Shown: positions 1 to 11,500 of the stretch, piece after piece | Numbering within the stretch: position 1 is the stretch's first letter | Layout: every line of letters begins with the position of its first letter | NCBI GenBank assembly: GCA_022818135.1 | Contig: JAFMSR010000010.1 | Location: 37,520,754 to 37,584,753, forward strand | Source: Saxidomus purpurata | Taxonomy: Eukaryota; Mollusca; Bivalvia; Venerida; Veneridae | DNA: 64,000 nucleotides | Direction of reading: 5' to 3' | Notes under the pieces: model-generated | What the model was told of the DNA's origin: nothing | Database searches by the model: none | Seen by the model: only the letters and a program-made list of their open reading frames with translations | Position numbers and translations under genes: made by a program

Positions 1-186
1 CAATATTTTAATGTCTATTTCGTATTATTTTAGCATACAGTTAAAACCATTTTTCTTCGCATTCTAATAACCGCTCCTAGCATGTACTTCCGGAAAAACT
101 ATTCCATAATAGGCCGCCGCCGTCATCGGCGGCGCCAATAAGTACTAGTATGTCAAAACAGATTGCACCTTCAAGTTTGTTTACAA

Positions 187-1905
187 TTGCACACAATTCT
201 GACAAACAAAGTTTGGCAGATATATAATTTATTCATATCAATATACATACAAAATAAAACAAATTCTTCGCAGAAATTCGTTAATGTTTTTACCAGCCGA
301 TACTTGCACAGGGTTGTCGGAAATTATGTCAAATGTAAACGTAAAAATGTGGCTGTTCTGTTAAAGAGGAAATAGAAATATGTAAAAACACAATCAGTAT
401 ATTTGAAAACGACTGAATAATTCCAAAGCAGTCGGTATTCGTTTGCGAATATAAACTTTATAATCTATGAATAGAATGACATTTTGTCTTTTTTGTTTAC
501 TACTATTGAGAAGAAAAAACATATCATTAAAAATACCTCATAAATATTATGCATAACCCATACTATTTTACAATATTATATAACTAAAATAGGTTAAACT
601 ATTTTCCTTAACAAGGATCTCAGCGGTGGTTCTGCTTGCTATTGTGAGCATTCTCATGTATGCTGCATTAACCTATTTATACATCCTGATGGGTAGCTCA
701 TCAGATTGAAACCCTGCATCTGCGAAGTTTGTTCATTTGCATTCGTATGTAAAGGGATGTACATATAAAAGTCTTTTATAAAATAGAAACTTTTATAAAT
801 CATCTCGACTTTATCTGTTCTTCGTTTGATTAAAATTCTTTTGATCAAAGTTTTTATACCTCATACATGCAGATTGTATTGTTTTTGTTAAATGAATAAA
901 ACTATTTAACACCTGGATATTCTTTATTCGTTTTTTGGAAGGCGATAATTATTATAGTGACTGCCACGGTAATAGCCTCTTCCTACGATGCAACTTGCAA
1001 AGTAAGCTTCATAACATAGAACATAACTCCCAGCAATAATTTATATGCCAATTGATATAGTTCGATGAGATTCAAGTAAATAATTCAGAAAGTTGTTTCC
1101 TGCCATGCGATTAGATTTACCTTAAAAATATGGTTTTGTACATGATTTTATTTTTGTTAATTAATATCGAGCAATATTTTTTCTCAAGCCGAATAACTTA
1201 CCTGTTTTCCGCCGAGTTATCAAAGAAGGCTTTGGTATGAAAAACAAAGACACACATTGAAAAGTGGGCGATTCGACGCGTAGTTTTAAATGGAAAAAGT
1301 AAGTTTTTACAGGTTTTAAGACAGTTTAAATGATAATGATCATAATTTGATAGAACTTTATTTAGCCTTGTCAAAATGTAAAAGAGAAAGTCTCAGTGAA
1401 AATAAAAGTCGAAAAGTTGTCTTAAAAGGTTAATTTGTTATTACATGTACTACTACATAGAATGAATATAATATGTACGTATCTAAAGGTAGTATTAACT
1501 AGATGATATAACATAAGGCTCTGTTTAGTTCATATTTCTCGTGGCTAAAGTGCTTCACACGAGTTCTTCTAGATACTAAAACTTCACGAACGTTACTGAC
1601 GGATTTAACATCCCAATGGTTACATAGACGGGTACAGGGTGACCCTTTACCTTTCAAGTCACAGCAGTTCTTCGAACATCATGGCCAGCAGCTGACGGGG
1701 AAAATTACTGTATTTATCATATACATAACATGTTCTAAAATATCTTCTTTTCAGTATACAAAAAGCCGCATCAAGATTTCCGTATCAAACGTGTAAATTT
1801 GCTTCATACACGAGAGGTGTTCGAAATGTTTCCGGAAAACAGCAATATTTGTTTTGTCATTGATTTATTAGGTGAAACATGCTGAATGTATATTGAACTC
1901 AGTTT
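187..1905. repeat. Duplicated block A, segment 1
   Basis: This stretch is repeated in the same orientation at about 27,240-28,880, with a shorter match of its first bases at about 26,629-26,655. The copies share long runs with scattered substitutions and small indels, for example the GGCGATTCGACGCG stretch at 1,266 and 28,252. I find no coding gene; short open frames present in both copies are broken differently and look fortuitous. The match stops at about 1,905, where block B jumps directly to sequence matching 6,655, so 1,906-6,654 is extra in A or lost in B. Confidence 0.9.
1806..1850. repeat. Mariner-terminus-like remnant
   Basis: The motif ACGAGAGGTGTTCGAAATGT resembles the ACGAGGGGTGTTCGAAA ends of mariner-family elements. 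The block B copy at about 28,782 reads CGAGGGGTGTTCGAAATG, closer to the consensus. No transposase sequence follows, so it is at most a terminal fragment older than the duplication. Confidence 0.35.
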
Positions 1906-4125
1906 TATGTTATGTTTTGCTTACTTAAAAAATGTACGTTTAGCTGAAGCAATGTCATGTCGTCATGTGCTGTGCAAAAACTGCACGTTATCACTTTTAA
2001 AAGTATGTGTTTAATGCATTTAATTTCGGCTTTTGTGTAACAAAATAAATTTATATTTCACGGTAAATTGTATAGAATCGCACGCATGTAAGTATTAACT
2101 TGGGGAGACGGCATGCATCGAGTACCCAAAGATGTGTCAATCATGTGTCACACCGATGCTGCGCCCATATACAGATATTACCATGCCAAACATATAGCAT
2201 GTGATTGTTTACGTCATCGTTCGGTATTCAATGCACGCTCCCTGAAAACTGAGCAGAGTGAACCATTGGCTGAAAGAAAGCTTTGAAAAAGCTATAGTAT
2301 GAGGGGAGAAGGCCAGAGAGATACCACATTTGATTTAATAAATGGCGGGACAAGACGAAATTACTATTGATGTAATATATCTCGTTCATATTTTGAAGTG
2401 TCCCGAAGTAAGAAACAGAACAACACATCCAAAATCCAAGGAAAATGATGATTTTTAATATGTTTCAATCCAACTATATCAATAATAACACCCGTTACAT
2501 TAAATGAATTGTGTTTCATGCACTGGTTAATGACCGAGTTCTTCGTTTTTTCCCCAAAACATATACATTTATTTTCTCACACAAAATTTGTCGATTTTAT
2601 AAAAGTATACGACAGTTATTCGTATTCTGCCTACACAAGATTGATTAAATTTTATTTGTTATCAGATAATATATTAATTTTGTGTTTTAACGTAATCTTT
2701 ATCTTTCTCACAAAACCTTTTATTCCTACAAAACTTGGTGCATGATCTAACGATTGTAAAACGGGCATAAAATGCATTTACATTTGGCACATTTATTGAA
2801 AAGATACGAACAGTCACACAGCGATTAGCCCAAATTTATTTTCAAGCTTTCATACATATTCATGCTTTTTAACATGGAACAACACTCTTAACTGCACGTC
2901 CTTGTAAATTCTTTAATAACAACGCGAAAAAACGGATTTAACCTCTATGTTTCAACTTTCGGCAACATGTTTTAAAGACAATTTCAAAAGTGCAGTATAA
3001 GTATAAACGGAATTGACAACATCGTCCGGTTAAGTACGAGGAATAACTTTGTCCACTTGACACAAAAATAAGGAGATGTAGTAAGATATTTGAAGTTTAC
3101 TATATTGCCAGTAAATTGATATGCTGAGGAAAGAAACATGCTTAGTATTTTCTAGGAGCGTTGTTGAAGATCGGTGTTGATTTTGACATTCCATCCTTGA
3201 GTTGTGCATGCCGCAGGAATGTGACGCTTGACTTTTTCCTGGCCGATGGTCCAGTTCTGGTTTCTATACTACGACTTTGATAGATAATCAATCAGAACTA
3301 AGAAAGCATTTACTTTACAACCATAGTTGTACCTTTTTGCAGGATATTCAGCTTGACTCAAATCTGGATTTATTTCTGAGGTATTGATAGCATTTTTAGA
3401 CTAAAAAGAAGTATTTCGCGCCACGTTTAATTGTGCATAAAGTCTGGATATGTTTGGATGTTTCGTGTGATTGATGTGGCGCAGAGGTAAAGGTATTTGG
3501 TTGCCATTGCTTTCATTGACGGACAATCAATATGGCAATTTTCTGACAAATATGATGTTGATAATTTTCCAGTTGAAAGCCTACATTGATCCATGCATAT
3601 ATAACTAAAATAAACCAAAGAACCAAAGAAAACGTACCCAGAATTCATTAAAATTTTATTAAGCCTTAACAATGTGATACTAGCTTTTAATTTACGTATT
3701 TCAGCTGTTTGAAAGCAAGTTTGAAATTACATGAATTCACGATATATTTTCACAATCAAGAATTGCAGTAACAATGAGTAACCCATATATTTGAAATAAC
3801 TGTAATCAATACAAACTTTATCAGTTATAACTTCATTTGAGATTAACAATTGTCAACAGGTATGTACTTTTGGTCAATTCATCTGCTGATATCAGAGAAA
3901 ACTATTTAATAAACGCGGAAGACTTCCTGGTTGTGTGTTTTGAATCAGCTCTAAAATTTGAAACGTCTTCCTTTCTCAAACCCTATAAACAATTACAGTT
4001 ATCATCATTTTATTCCTTTCTTTAACGTTTTCTTTTTCGCACGGAAAACTTTATTTTTCGAGTAATCATAATTAATACCGTATGGTATAAAATACAATTA
4101 TTATAACACATAAGGTATGACGAGA
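1906..4125. other. A-only stretch, no gene seen
   Basis: This AT-rich sequence is absent from block B. I see no domain, no convincing exon chain and no clear terminal repeat. The longest open frames are under 90 codons and do not resemble any family I know. Confidence 0.5.
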
Positions 4126-4129
4126 CCCT

Positions 4130-4640
4130 TAAACGCTTTCGTATCAAGAGCTGTCCCTCACAAGCGACGAATGCCAAAAGCAGTGTCTCACAGTCTGTGA
4201 CCTTGACCTTCATGGTGTGGACCTTGTACTTGCGCAAGACACGTTTTCTCCATGTGCTGAACATTTGTTCCAATTCATATTAAAACCCTTCAATGCAGAA
4301 CAGAGTTACAATCCGGATACGAAATGTGTGAATATATACAGAATTCTTTAACGTCTGACCTCTAAGTGTGACCGTGACCTTCAATGTATCTCCATAATTA
4401 TGCTCAATAATTGTGACATGTTATTTTAAAAATCCTTCCATGCATGGCAGAGTTACCGTGTATGCAAGATTCCATGATTTTTAAACTGTAAATATGACCT
4501 CGACCTTTTTGGTAGGATCATGGGTCTTGCACGCATTACATCGATTGATGTGATGAATATTTGTACCAACTTTGAAGTTATTATAAAATTCTCCAATGCA
4601 TGTTAATTGCAGGTGCCAGGTATATACAGATGCCTGCGCA
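4130..4640. repeat. Dispersed repeat with GACCTTGACCTT cores
   Basis: Degenerate copies of a family that recurs at 6,130-6,620, 16,440-17,420 and, inverted, at 50,220-50,380. Landmarks are the AAGAGCTGTCCCTC start, TGTGACCTTGACCTT, the TTGCACGC..ACA segment and CATGCATG.CAGAGTTAC. Several partial units follow each other with spacing of roughly 150-170 bp. Confidence 0.75.
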
Positions 4641-5120
4641 ATATCTCCTGGACCCCTTAAAGGATTTTAATGAAAGTTTGGTCATCAATACGACGTGTAG
4701 AACCAATGTCCAAAACCTGCTTGGCTAATGTAACGTTCACATTTATGGGTCATTGGTTTTATTTTTGACCATTTGTATCTTCTTTATCTCTTGTAGAAGA
4801 AAAGTCTAGAGACTTTTGTGCTACAGTTTTACAAATTTACAAGCTACTGTGCTACGAAAAGATAGAGCCTAGCTTTATTATGTGCGTTATCTCTTCTGTT
4901 GTTCGCGGACATCACTCTACAAGTTCTTTCAGTGCTTTGATTTTATTTGAAGCCATATTCTGAAGTATTATACGGTTTAAGGATAATGTTGATGTCTTCA
5001 TAAAACAACTAAATATTTTGTTTTTCTTTCAAGAATACTGCCTGAGCCTGAGTTAATCATTATTTTCTAGTAATTACTTTGCAGAATAAGTGTTGGGCTA
5101 CATGCATAGATATCAGTTAA

Positions 5121-5760
5121 AATTTGACAATATTTCGCTATTTAATCACGATTTTAAATCATTAAATATGCTGATATAATTCTTATCATAAATACAGAAG
5201 TGAATTGAAATAAAATATATTAAAAGAAAACATGCTTTAGCTCTATGTCTGTTAGTGTCAGCATGCTAAGAAATTTCATGTAGTTTCATTGTTGGGTGGG
5301 GTTCGAATTAAATGTGTTGTTTCAAATTTGAAAACTTACTGGCCCAACTTGCTCATATTGTGTTTCTCACTAAATGGTCATTCATATTGATTACAAAAAA
5401 ATGAGAAATTTACAGTTTACAGGTCTGGACAGTGAAATTTGACACCATTTTGCTATTTTATCACGTTTTTACTATATATACTAGTTGCCATGGCAATAAT
5501 TTCATGAATTACATGTCGAATCATTAAATAAACTGAAAATATTTGAATCTGAAAAACAGAAGTGAATTGAATAAAAATATACTAAAAGAAAACATTTTAG
5601 CTCAGTATCTGTTACCGTCAGTGAGTTTCATTGGTGGGTGGGGTTCGAATTAAATGTGTGTTATTTCAAATCTGAAAGACTTACCGGCCAAAATTGCTCA
5701 TGTTATGTTTCTAACTAAATGGTCATACATATTGGTTACAAAAAATGAGAAATCAACTTA
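5121..5760. repeat. Two-unit tandem duplication, about 315 bp per unit
   Basis: Unit 1 (5,121-5,435) and unit 2 (5,436-5,760) share the same order of landmarks: AATTTGACA with GCTATTT and ATCACG, AACAGAAGTGAATTGAA or a close variant, GGGTGGGGTTCGAATTAAATG, and CTAAATGGTCAT followed by AAAATGAGAAAT. No coding content is seen. Confidence 0.85.
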
Positions 5761-6130
5761 AACACAAAAATTATACAAGAGTTGAAACCTTAAGAAATGC
5801 AAAAAAAAAAACTGTGAAAAAATGGCCCTTTTTTCACTGTTTTTCATTAAAAACAAGCAAAACTATACAAAAAATATGTACTTTTCAAACACAAAAGTGA
5901 AAAGTAGTCTATTTTAATACAAAACACGAAAATATAGAAACATATCAAGGTTTTGATTACTTATTTTGTCCTGAATTACTTAAAAGGGTCATTATCAATA
6001 AAAATGTCCGCCATCTTGGCCGCCATCTTGAATTTTAGGGCGTTGCCCCGAGTATGGGCAAAAAAATTGGTGTCTCCAAAAAGAAAATATAATGAGGAAA
6101 GTAATTACATTGCTCAAAAAAGTAAATAAA
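5761..6130. other. AT-rich spacer, no gene seen
   Basis: A-rich low-complexity sequence, with the CCGCCATCTTG motif twice at about 6,008-6,031. No open reading frame of interest. Confidence 0.5.
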
Positions 6131-6620
6131 AGTGGGTTATCCCTTGGACTAATGAAAATGTTACAGTTCGGACACGAATGTGTGCATATAGTCCATAACC
6201 TTTAAACTCCAAGTTTGACCTTGACCTTTTAGGTAAGGACGTGGGTCTTGCACGCGGCGATTCGTCCTAATGTGCTGAACAATGGTGCCAAGCGATTTGA
6301 AAATCCTTTCATGCATGACAAAGTTACAGCCCAGACACGACAAAAATAGGATGGACACACGGACGGTTTTTAATATGCCTACCTTTTCGGACAAAAAAGG
6401 ACACGAATGTGTGCATATATACAGAAATGCACTATTTTTAAACTTTAAGTGTGACCTTGACCTTTGAGATAGGGTTTGTACGCGACACATCGCTTTGATG
6501 CGCTGAACATTTGTGCCACACGATTTGAAAATCCCTTCATGCACGACAAAGTTTTAGCCCGGACATGACACAAATGGGAAGACACACGGACGGATTTTAA
6601 TATGCCTACCTTGGGGGCAA
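6130..6620. repeat. Dispersed GACCTTGACCTT repeat, two units
   Basis: Two units are visible. Each has CACGAATGTGTGCATATA, then TTTAAACTCCAAG or TTTAAACTTTAAG, TGACCTTGACCTTT, a TGGGTCTTGCACGC-type segment and TTTGAAAATCC with TTCATGCA. The array ends with GACACACGGACGG and TTTTAATATGCCTACCTT, the usual terminal part of this family. Open frames across it are by-products of the repeat. Confidence 0.85.
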
Positions 6621-6654
6621 AAAAAAAGTTAACTGGCGAAATCGAACGATTTGT

Positions 6655-7620
6655 ACAAAAAGATCTTTACAACATTGCTTTTTTAAATCGAAGTCACAAT
6701 GTTATAAATGAAGATCAGTATTATTTCTATGATATTGCAAAGCAATACGAATTGCTTAATCGACGAAGGCTTTTTCACGAAGAAACACATCAATATGGAA
6801 GAAAGGCAAACATGTTTTCATTGTTTTAAAGTAAACATAACCGTTACGATGACCTTTGATTATTCTGTCTGTAACTTCATTACTCCATCCAAGCAAGTAA
6901 AGAGAAATGATGGGGCTATAAATTTTAATAGCTTTCTTGATAAAATATAACATCATGTAGTCAGCCTCGACAAAGTAATTCTTAGCTTATGAATAATTAA
7001 TGTGTCTCGTACCGACAGTATTATCTACGGTATCCGATCACTGGCCATGTACAAGGTATCTATACATTATTCTGGTATAATTAAAGCCGTACTTACACTT
7101 CAAATACTCATAAATACGAGTAGTTGATACGGACAGAAAAACGATAGATTCTGAAGTGATTTCTCTTTGGTCTAAAACTATGTTGATATTTACTTTCCTT
7201 TCATACTTTTGTTGCTTCTTGACAAACAGCACTTCTTACTCTTTTGCAACTTTAGTGAAGAAAATACTGCAGTATATTAATAATATGTACTGTCGATTTA
7301 AAATAGCAATCTTAAGAGTGCTCTTTTTACCAAATAACGGTCAATTTCGGCGGAAAGATAAATGTCTTGGTAACATAAAAGTTACAAGTAATGAAAGAAA
7401 AAGTTACAATTCATCAGTGCTGATGTGACTTTAATTGTTGTTGTAATATTCCCGTTCAGCAATACTTTCATATGGGGGAGGCGAATCGTGATTGTTTCTT
7501 ATAGTCCCTTCCGAACCATTTGTCTTCTGTACTACCACATTTATTCTCCCTGTGAAAAATAAAAATAATATGATGCGATTATGCCATTACAAAAACAAAA
7601 TCGTCCTTTTTTTGTTATCA
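6655..7620. repeat. Duplicated block A, segments 2 and 3
   Basis: Positions 6,655-6,750 match 28,882-28,965 and 7,308-7,620 match about 28,965-29,265. The intervening 6,750-7,308 is absent from B, so a deletion in B or an insertion in A occurred inside. No coding gene recognised. Confidence 0.85.
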
Positions 7621-7812
7621 AAAACATGTATCAAGTTTTCTTTACTATAACTTCTGAAGGCGGAGGCATACAAAATTGCTTTTCTAATTCACCTTGATTA
7701 GTGTTTGCTATCAATGGAAACGAGAATATAATTATGATCTGTACTTTATTTGACGTTATTTACATCATATGGTCGCAGTTATATTGTAAAATGATACGGT
7801 AAATGAATAAGA

Positions 7813-8434
7813 GACCTCCAAATCAATTTTGATATCATAATTCATTTCTTGGTGCGTAAAACAATATAGAGGCTCAACAATTGGAGACCTCTTCAATGAA
7901 TTATAGATGTCCAAATCAATGGATTTAAACCGCGCTACAAGCGAATTTTTGATGTCTTTAATTAATTGTAGACCCTCCAAATATTTTTCAGAGCTCTCCA
8001 AATATTTAAAGACCTCTTTAAATACTTCAGTATATGTAGATTTGGCATGTATTAACATCGATTTCAAGATATCAAAATGAATTTCACCGCGCTCAAATAG
8101 ATTTAGAGAGGTCTCTAAGAATCAAGACCTCTTTAAATTAATTTGTAGCGCGCTATAAAACAGTTACAGAGGTCTTCAAACAATTAGAGACCTCTTCAAT
8201 CAATTACAGAGCTCTAAAAACAGCTGAAAACACCTTAATTTTTGATATCTCAATTGAATTGGAGAGGTCTTCAATTCATTTATTGCGCGCTTTAAATCAA
8301 TTTTTGATATCAATAATTGAATTAGAGAGCTCTCCAATTATTTAAAGACCTCTCTATTACAATTTTTGCGCGCTATAATTATTTGGAGATATCTCTAATT
8401 GAAATTGAGACCTCTAATATTATTTGAAGAGCTC
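7813..8434. repeat. Phased array of self-complementary hexamers, 20-21 bp period
   Basis: About 30 G/C-bearing hexamers sit in nearly pure A/T spacers. Cores I located include GATATC (7,831, 8,068, 8,244, 8,306, 8,388), GAGCTC (7,991, 8,209, 8,327, 8,429), GACCTC or its complement GAGGTC (7,813, 7,886, 8,011, 8,108, 8,126, 8,169, 8,189, 8,264, 8,347, 8,409) and GCGCGC (8,148, 8,285, 8,368), with one-base variants between. Start-to-start spacing from 8,264 on is 21, 21, 21, 20, 21, 20, 21, 20. Many units are palindromic beyond the hexamer, for example GAGAGCTCTC and GAGATATCTC. An open frame on the minus strand through part of it is a by-product. Function unknown. Confidence 0.9.
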
Positions 8435-8565
8435 TAACAATATTTCGATACATTTTTCTATGTTAACTGTTACGTTTTTTCCACTACAAACTGAAACTAT
8501 ACTAGATAACACATACAAAATAACATTCTAGAAATAATAAACGACTATTTCTCGATTTAATTAAA

Positions 8566-11500
8566 TTAAAATTCATTAAATGATATCACATACTGGTAAC
8601 TGTAACCCTTTGATAACTGAGACATCCGCTTGAACCGTAGGTAAAACAAACATATTGCAATGCCGATAAACATGATGCCCAATACAATGTAAACGACACG
8701 CCTAAAACAATACAATAAAATGCATTTAGTGATGTCACAAAATTATTCAGGATAATACACAGAAACGCATAATGTATTGTTTTCTAAGAAGATTATGTCC
8801 TGGCAATATGAATGTCTGAATGTTTCTAAGATTGTGGTCAAATTGATCAGTATTACTTCATGCAAATGATACCGAGTTCTTCTTTCACTTTTACTTTGGT
8901 GGCAGAGGGTATTTCAGCGTAGGTGACCCATGTAGATCATGATCAGTGCAGTCCGTTCAGTCTGACCATGATCTACATTGTTCGCTATCCAGTCGGTACT
9001 ATTTTAGTGACTATCCCTTTGTTGAAACTGCCAATATTGTACTAACGATAAACATGTCAATTTAACAAATAAAGGGCGGGTTAGGACATTTGGTTCAGAT
9101 GGAAATATATGTGTTTCGGCGGGAACAAGGCCTTTTTATACCTCGTGCTCAGAACAATAATAGCGAATAACAAAATACGTGGTAGTTTAAATGAATCAGG
9201 ATCGATACTGAAAAGGACACTACTTATACTGATTTATTAAATGAATGTAATTATAGAATCATTTATCGGAAATTGAGGACAGCTTTTTCTAGCTATGTGG
9301 AACTTAAATATATCAGTGTATTAAAATCAACAAGATCATTGCTACATTAACCAACTTTAGCTTAGGCCAGTTAAACAGATGACTTTTTAAAATCATTTAG
9401 TTGTCTCTATAATTACCCCAAAACACATATATTTCCATCTGAACCAAATGTCTCATGAGGGAAGCTTTTCTTGCATACCGTCTTGCACTTTAAAATATAT
9501 GTTTAAATGCTAACGAATGCGATCGAAATGATACATTTTAAACAAGCATTATTCAGATGCTGTGTTTGGGAAAGTGACGTCACAATGTTTATAACGTTTA
9601 GTCTAGTTACGTCAGAAGTAATTTACAGGGATGTAAGATAAGATTTTCCAGCACTGGAGATAAAGTGAATCTAACATGTTCAGGAGTTGTATCCACAACT
9701 CAATGGACATAGTAGATTTATTTTCTCACCGTTTAAATCGCATTTTCACACAAGTAAGAAGAAATTCGTGCAAATACAGGATGGGGAGGAAAAAATGAAA
9801 ATCAACTTTTTCTCGAATTTCACTTCAAAACTCCTATAGATGGATAGAAAATGATCTAACTAAGAAAATGAATACCAACAACCCTATGTTTATTTCAAAA
9901 ATAACAATTTTACAGCCATTTTTCGATTTTTATGTCTGCTTACAATTAACGTAAAAATAGTCCGGCAGCGATGTGAGATAAGCGATGTGAGATAAGTTTA
10001 TCACATGGGTAAATGCGCGGAAATATGTATCCCATAGGTGAGAAATCCCGATCTAGTATGCAATAAATCGCAATCTGGTACAACAGATATTCTTAAATAC
10101 CATAATGATTTTCAATTCGCCCGTCGAATATAACAACGAATTTACTGACAGAAGAAGCTTTATAAAAATGTTGCGGTGTTGTTTTTTAATCACGGCAGTG
10201 TTGTCAGAAAAAGTTTCTTTTTTTTTGCAATATTATGAAACCATACTGTGCTATATACATGTATATCAATATAACATGTATGTTACTATGTGTGACTGTA
10301 CTTTCTATAAAAAAAACTCACCTTTAAGATTATTTTCCTTTGAACAAATATCGATCAGTTTTACCTGTTAGACAAATTTCTTATTAATACATGTATAAGG
10401 TGCTAATGGTTATCGTAACATCCGAAGTGTAAATAATGATAAGCACAGAAGTAAATTAGGTCGTACATGCCCCCGCCTTCGCAGTCACTGTAATCATAGG
10501 TGGTTCCGCAGCATACTGGCCTGAAACAGCACGAATCACAACATAGTGTTATACCATCTAAAGTGCATTCTGTCTGGCTTTTATGAGTAATGTAAGTAAG
10601 GAAGCTAGTACATTAATTATGTGGAATAGTTTACTTATAAATTATTTTAAGCAGTTATAAATTGACATGAATTAATACAAACTAACCTTTTAACATTTCT
10701 AGCTTTTATATATTTGAAATTGCCGGTTTAGTCCTTGTATGTGTAATCTTAACCTCTGCCATACTGAATACAAGGATCACCAAATGTTTCACTCAGAACA
10801 AACATTGAAAATGAAAAGAATTGTGTCATCTTACCTTTTTTATACAAATGGACTTTTGCATGCACAGTTTGTATGCTAGCATTGGTTTAAACTTTATTTC
10901 AACAGTAAGAACACCATAATAAATTTACATAAAGGTTACATTTAAAACGGAACACAAACAACAATTATAATAATTGATTGGACAACATGTTAATTAAAAC
11001 TGATTTAAATTCTTCTCCATACAGAAATCATTTACATTGTTAATACATTGTACAATGTACACAATGTTGTACTATATATATATGAAGATAGGAAATATAA
11101 ATCCTGAATTAGTTCATATTCACTTAAATTTATCAACTGTGGAAGAACAAGTTTGTCAAAGAAGTAATGAGAAAAATTATCATTATTTAATATAAATTTA
11201 CAGTACAGATTAACACATCCAAACTAACAGACAGCCAAGAAAACTGAAGAACAAGTATTTCATAAATCGTTATTGTAAATTCAGTGATATTGAATTTCTA
11301 TAATAAATTCAAGAGACATAATTTTAACATACACACAAACATGACATGTTTAGTTAGCAAGACTATAATACAAATGCATGTTTTTAACAGTTGCTTGACC
11401 ATCTGACAAACATATATAATACATCTTAATACTTTCAACGATACCATCTGTCATAGTTTATACAAAATAAAAGTACAACATTTTATGAGAAAAATTACAA

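Noticed and set aside
6161..6544. 127-codon minus-strand frame
   Set aside because: It spans two units of the GACCTTGACCTT dispersed repeat, giving a duplicated nonsense peptide.
7765..8067. Open frame of 100 codons on the minus strand
   Set aside because: It lies in the phased hexamer array; its coding appearance follows from the repeat and it matches no family.
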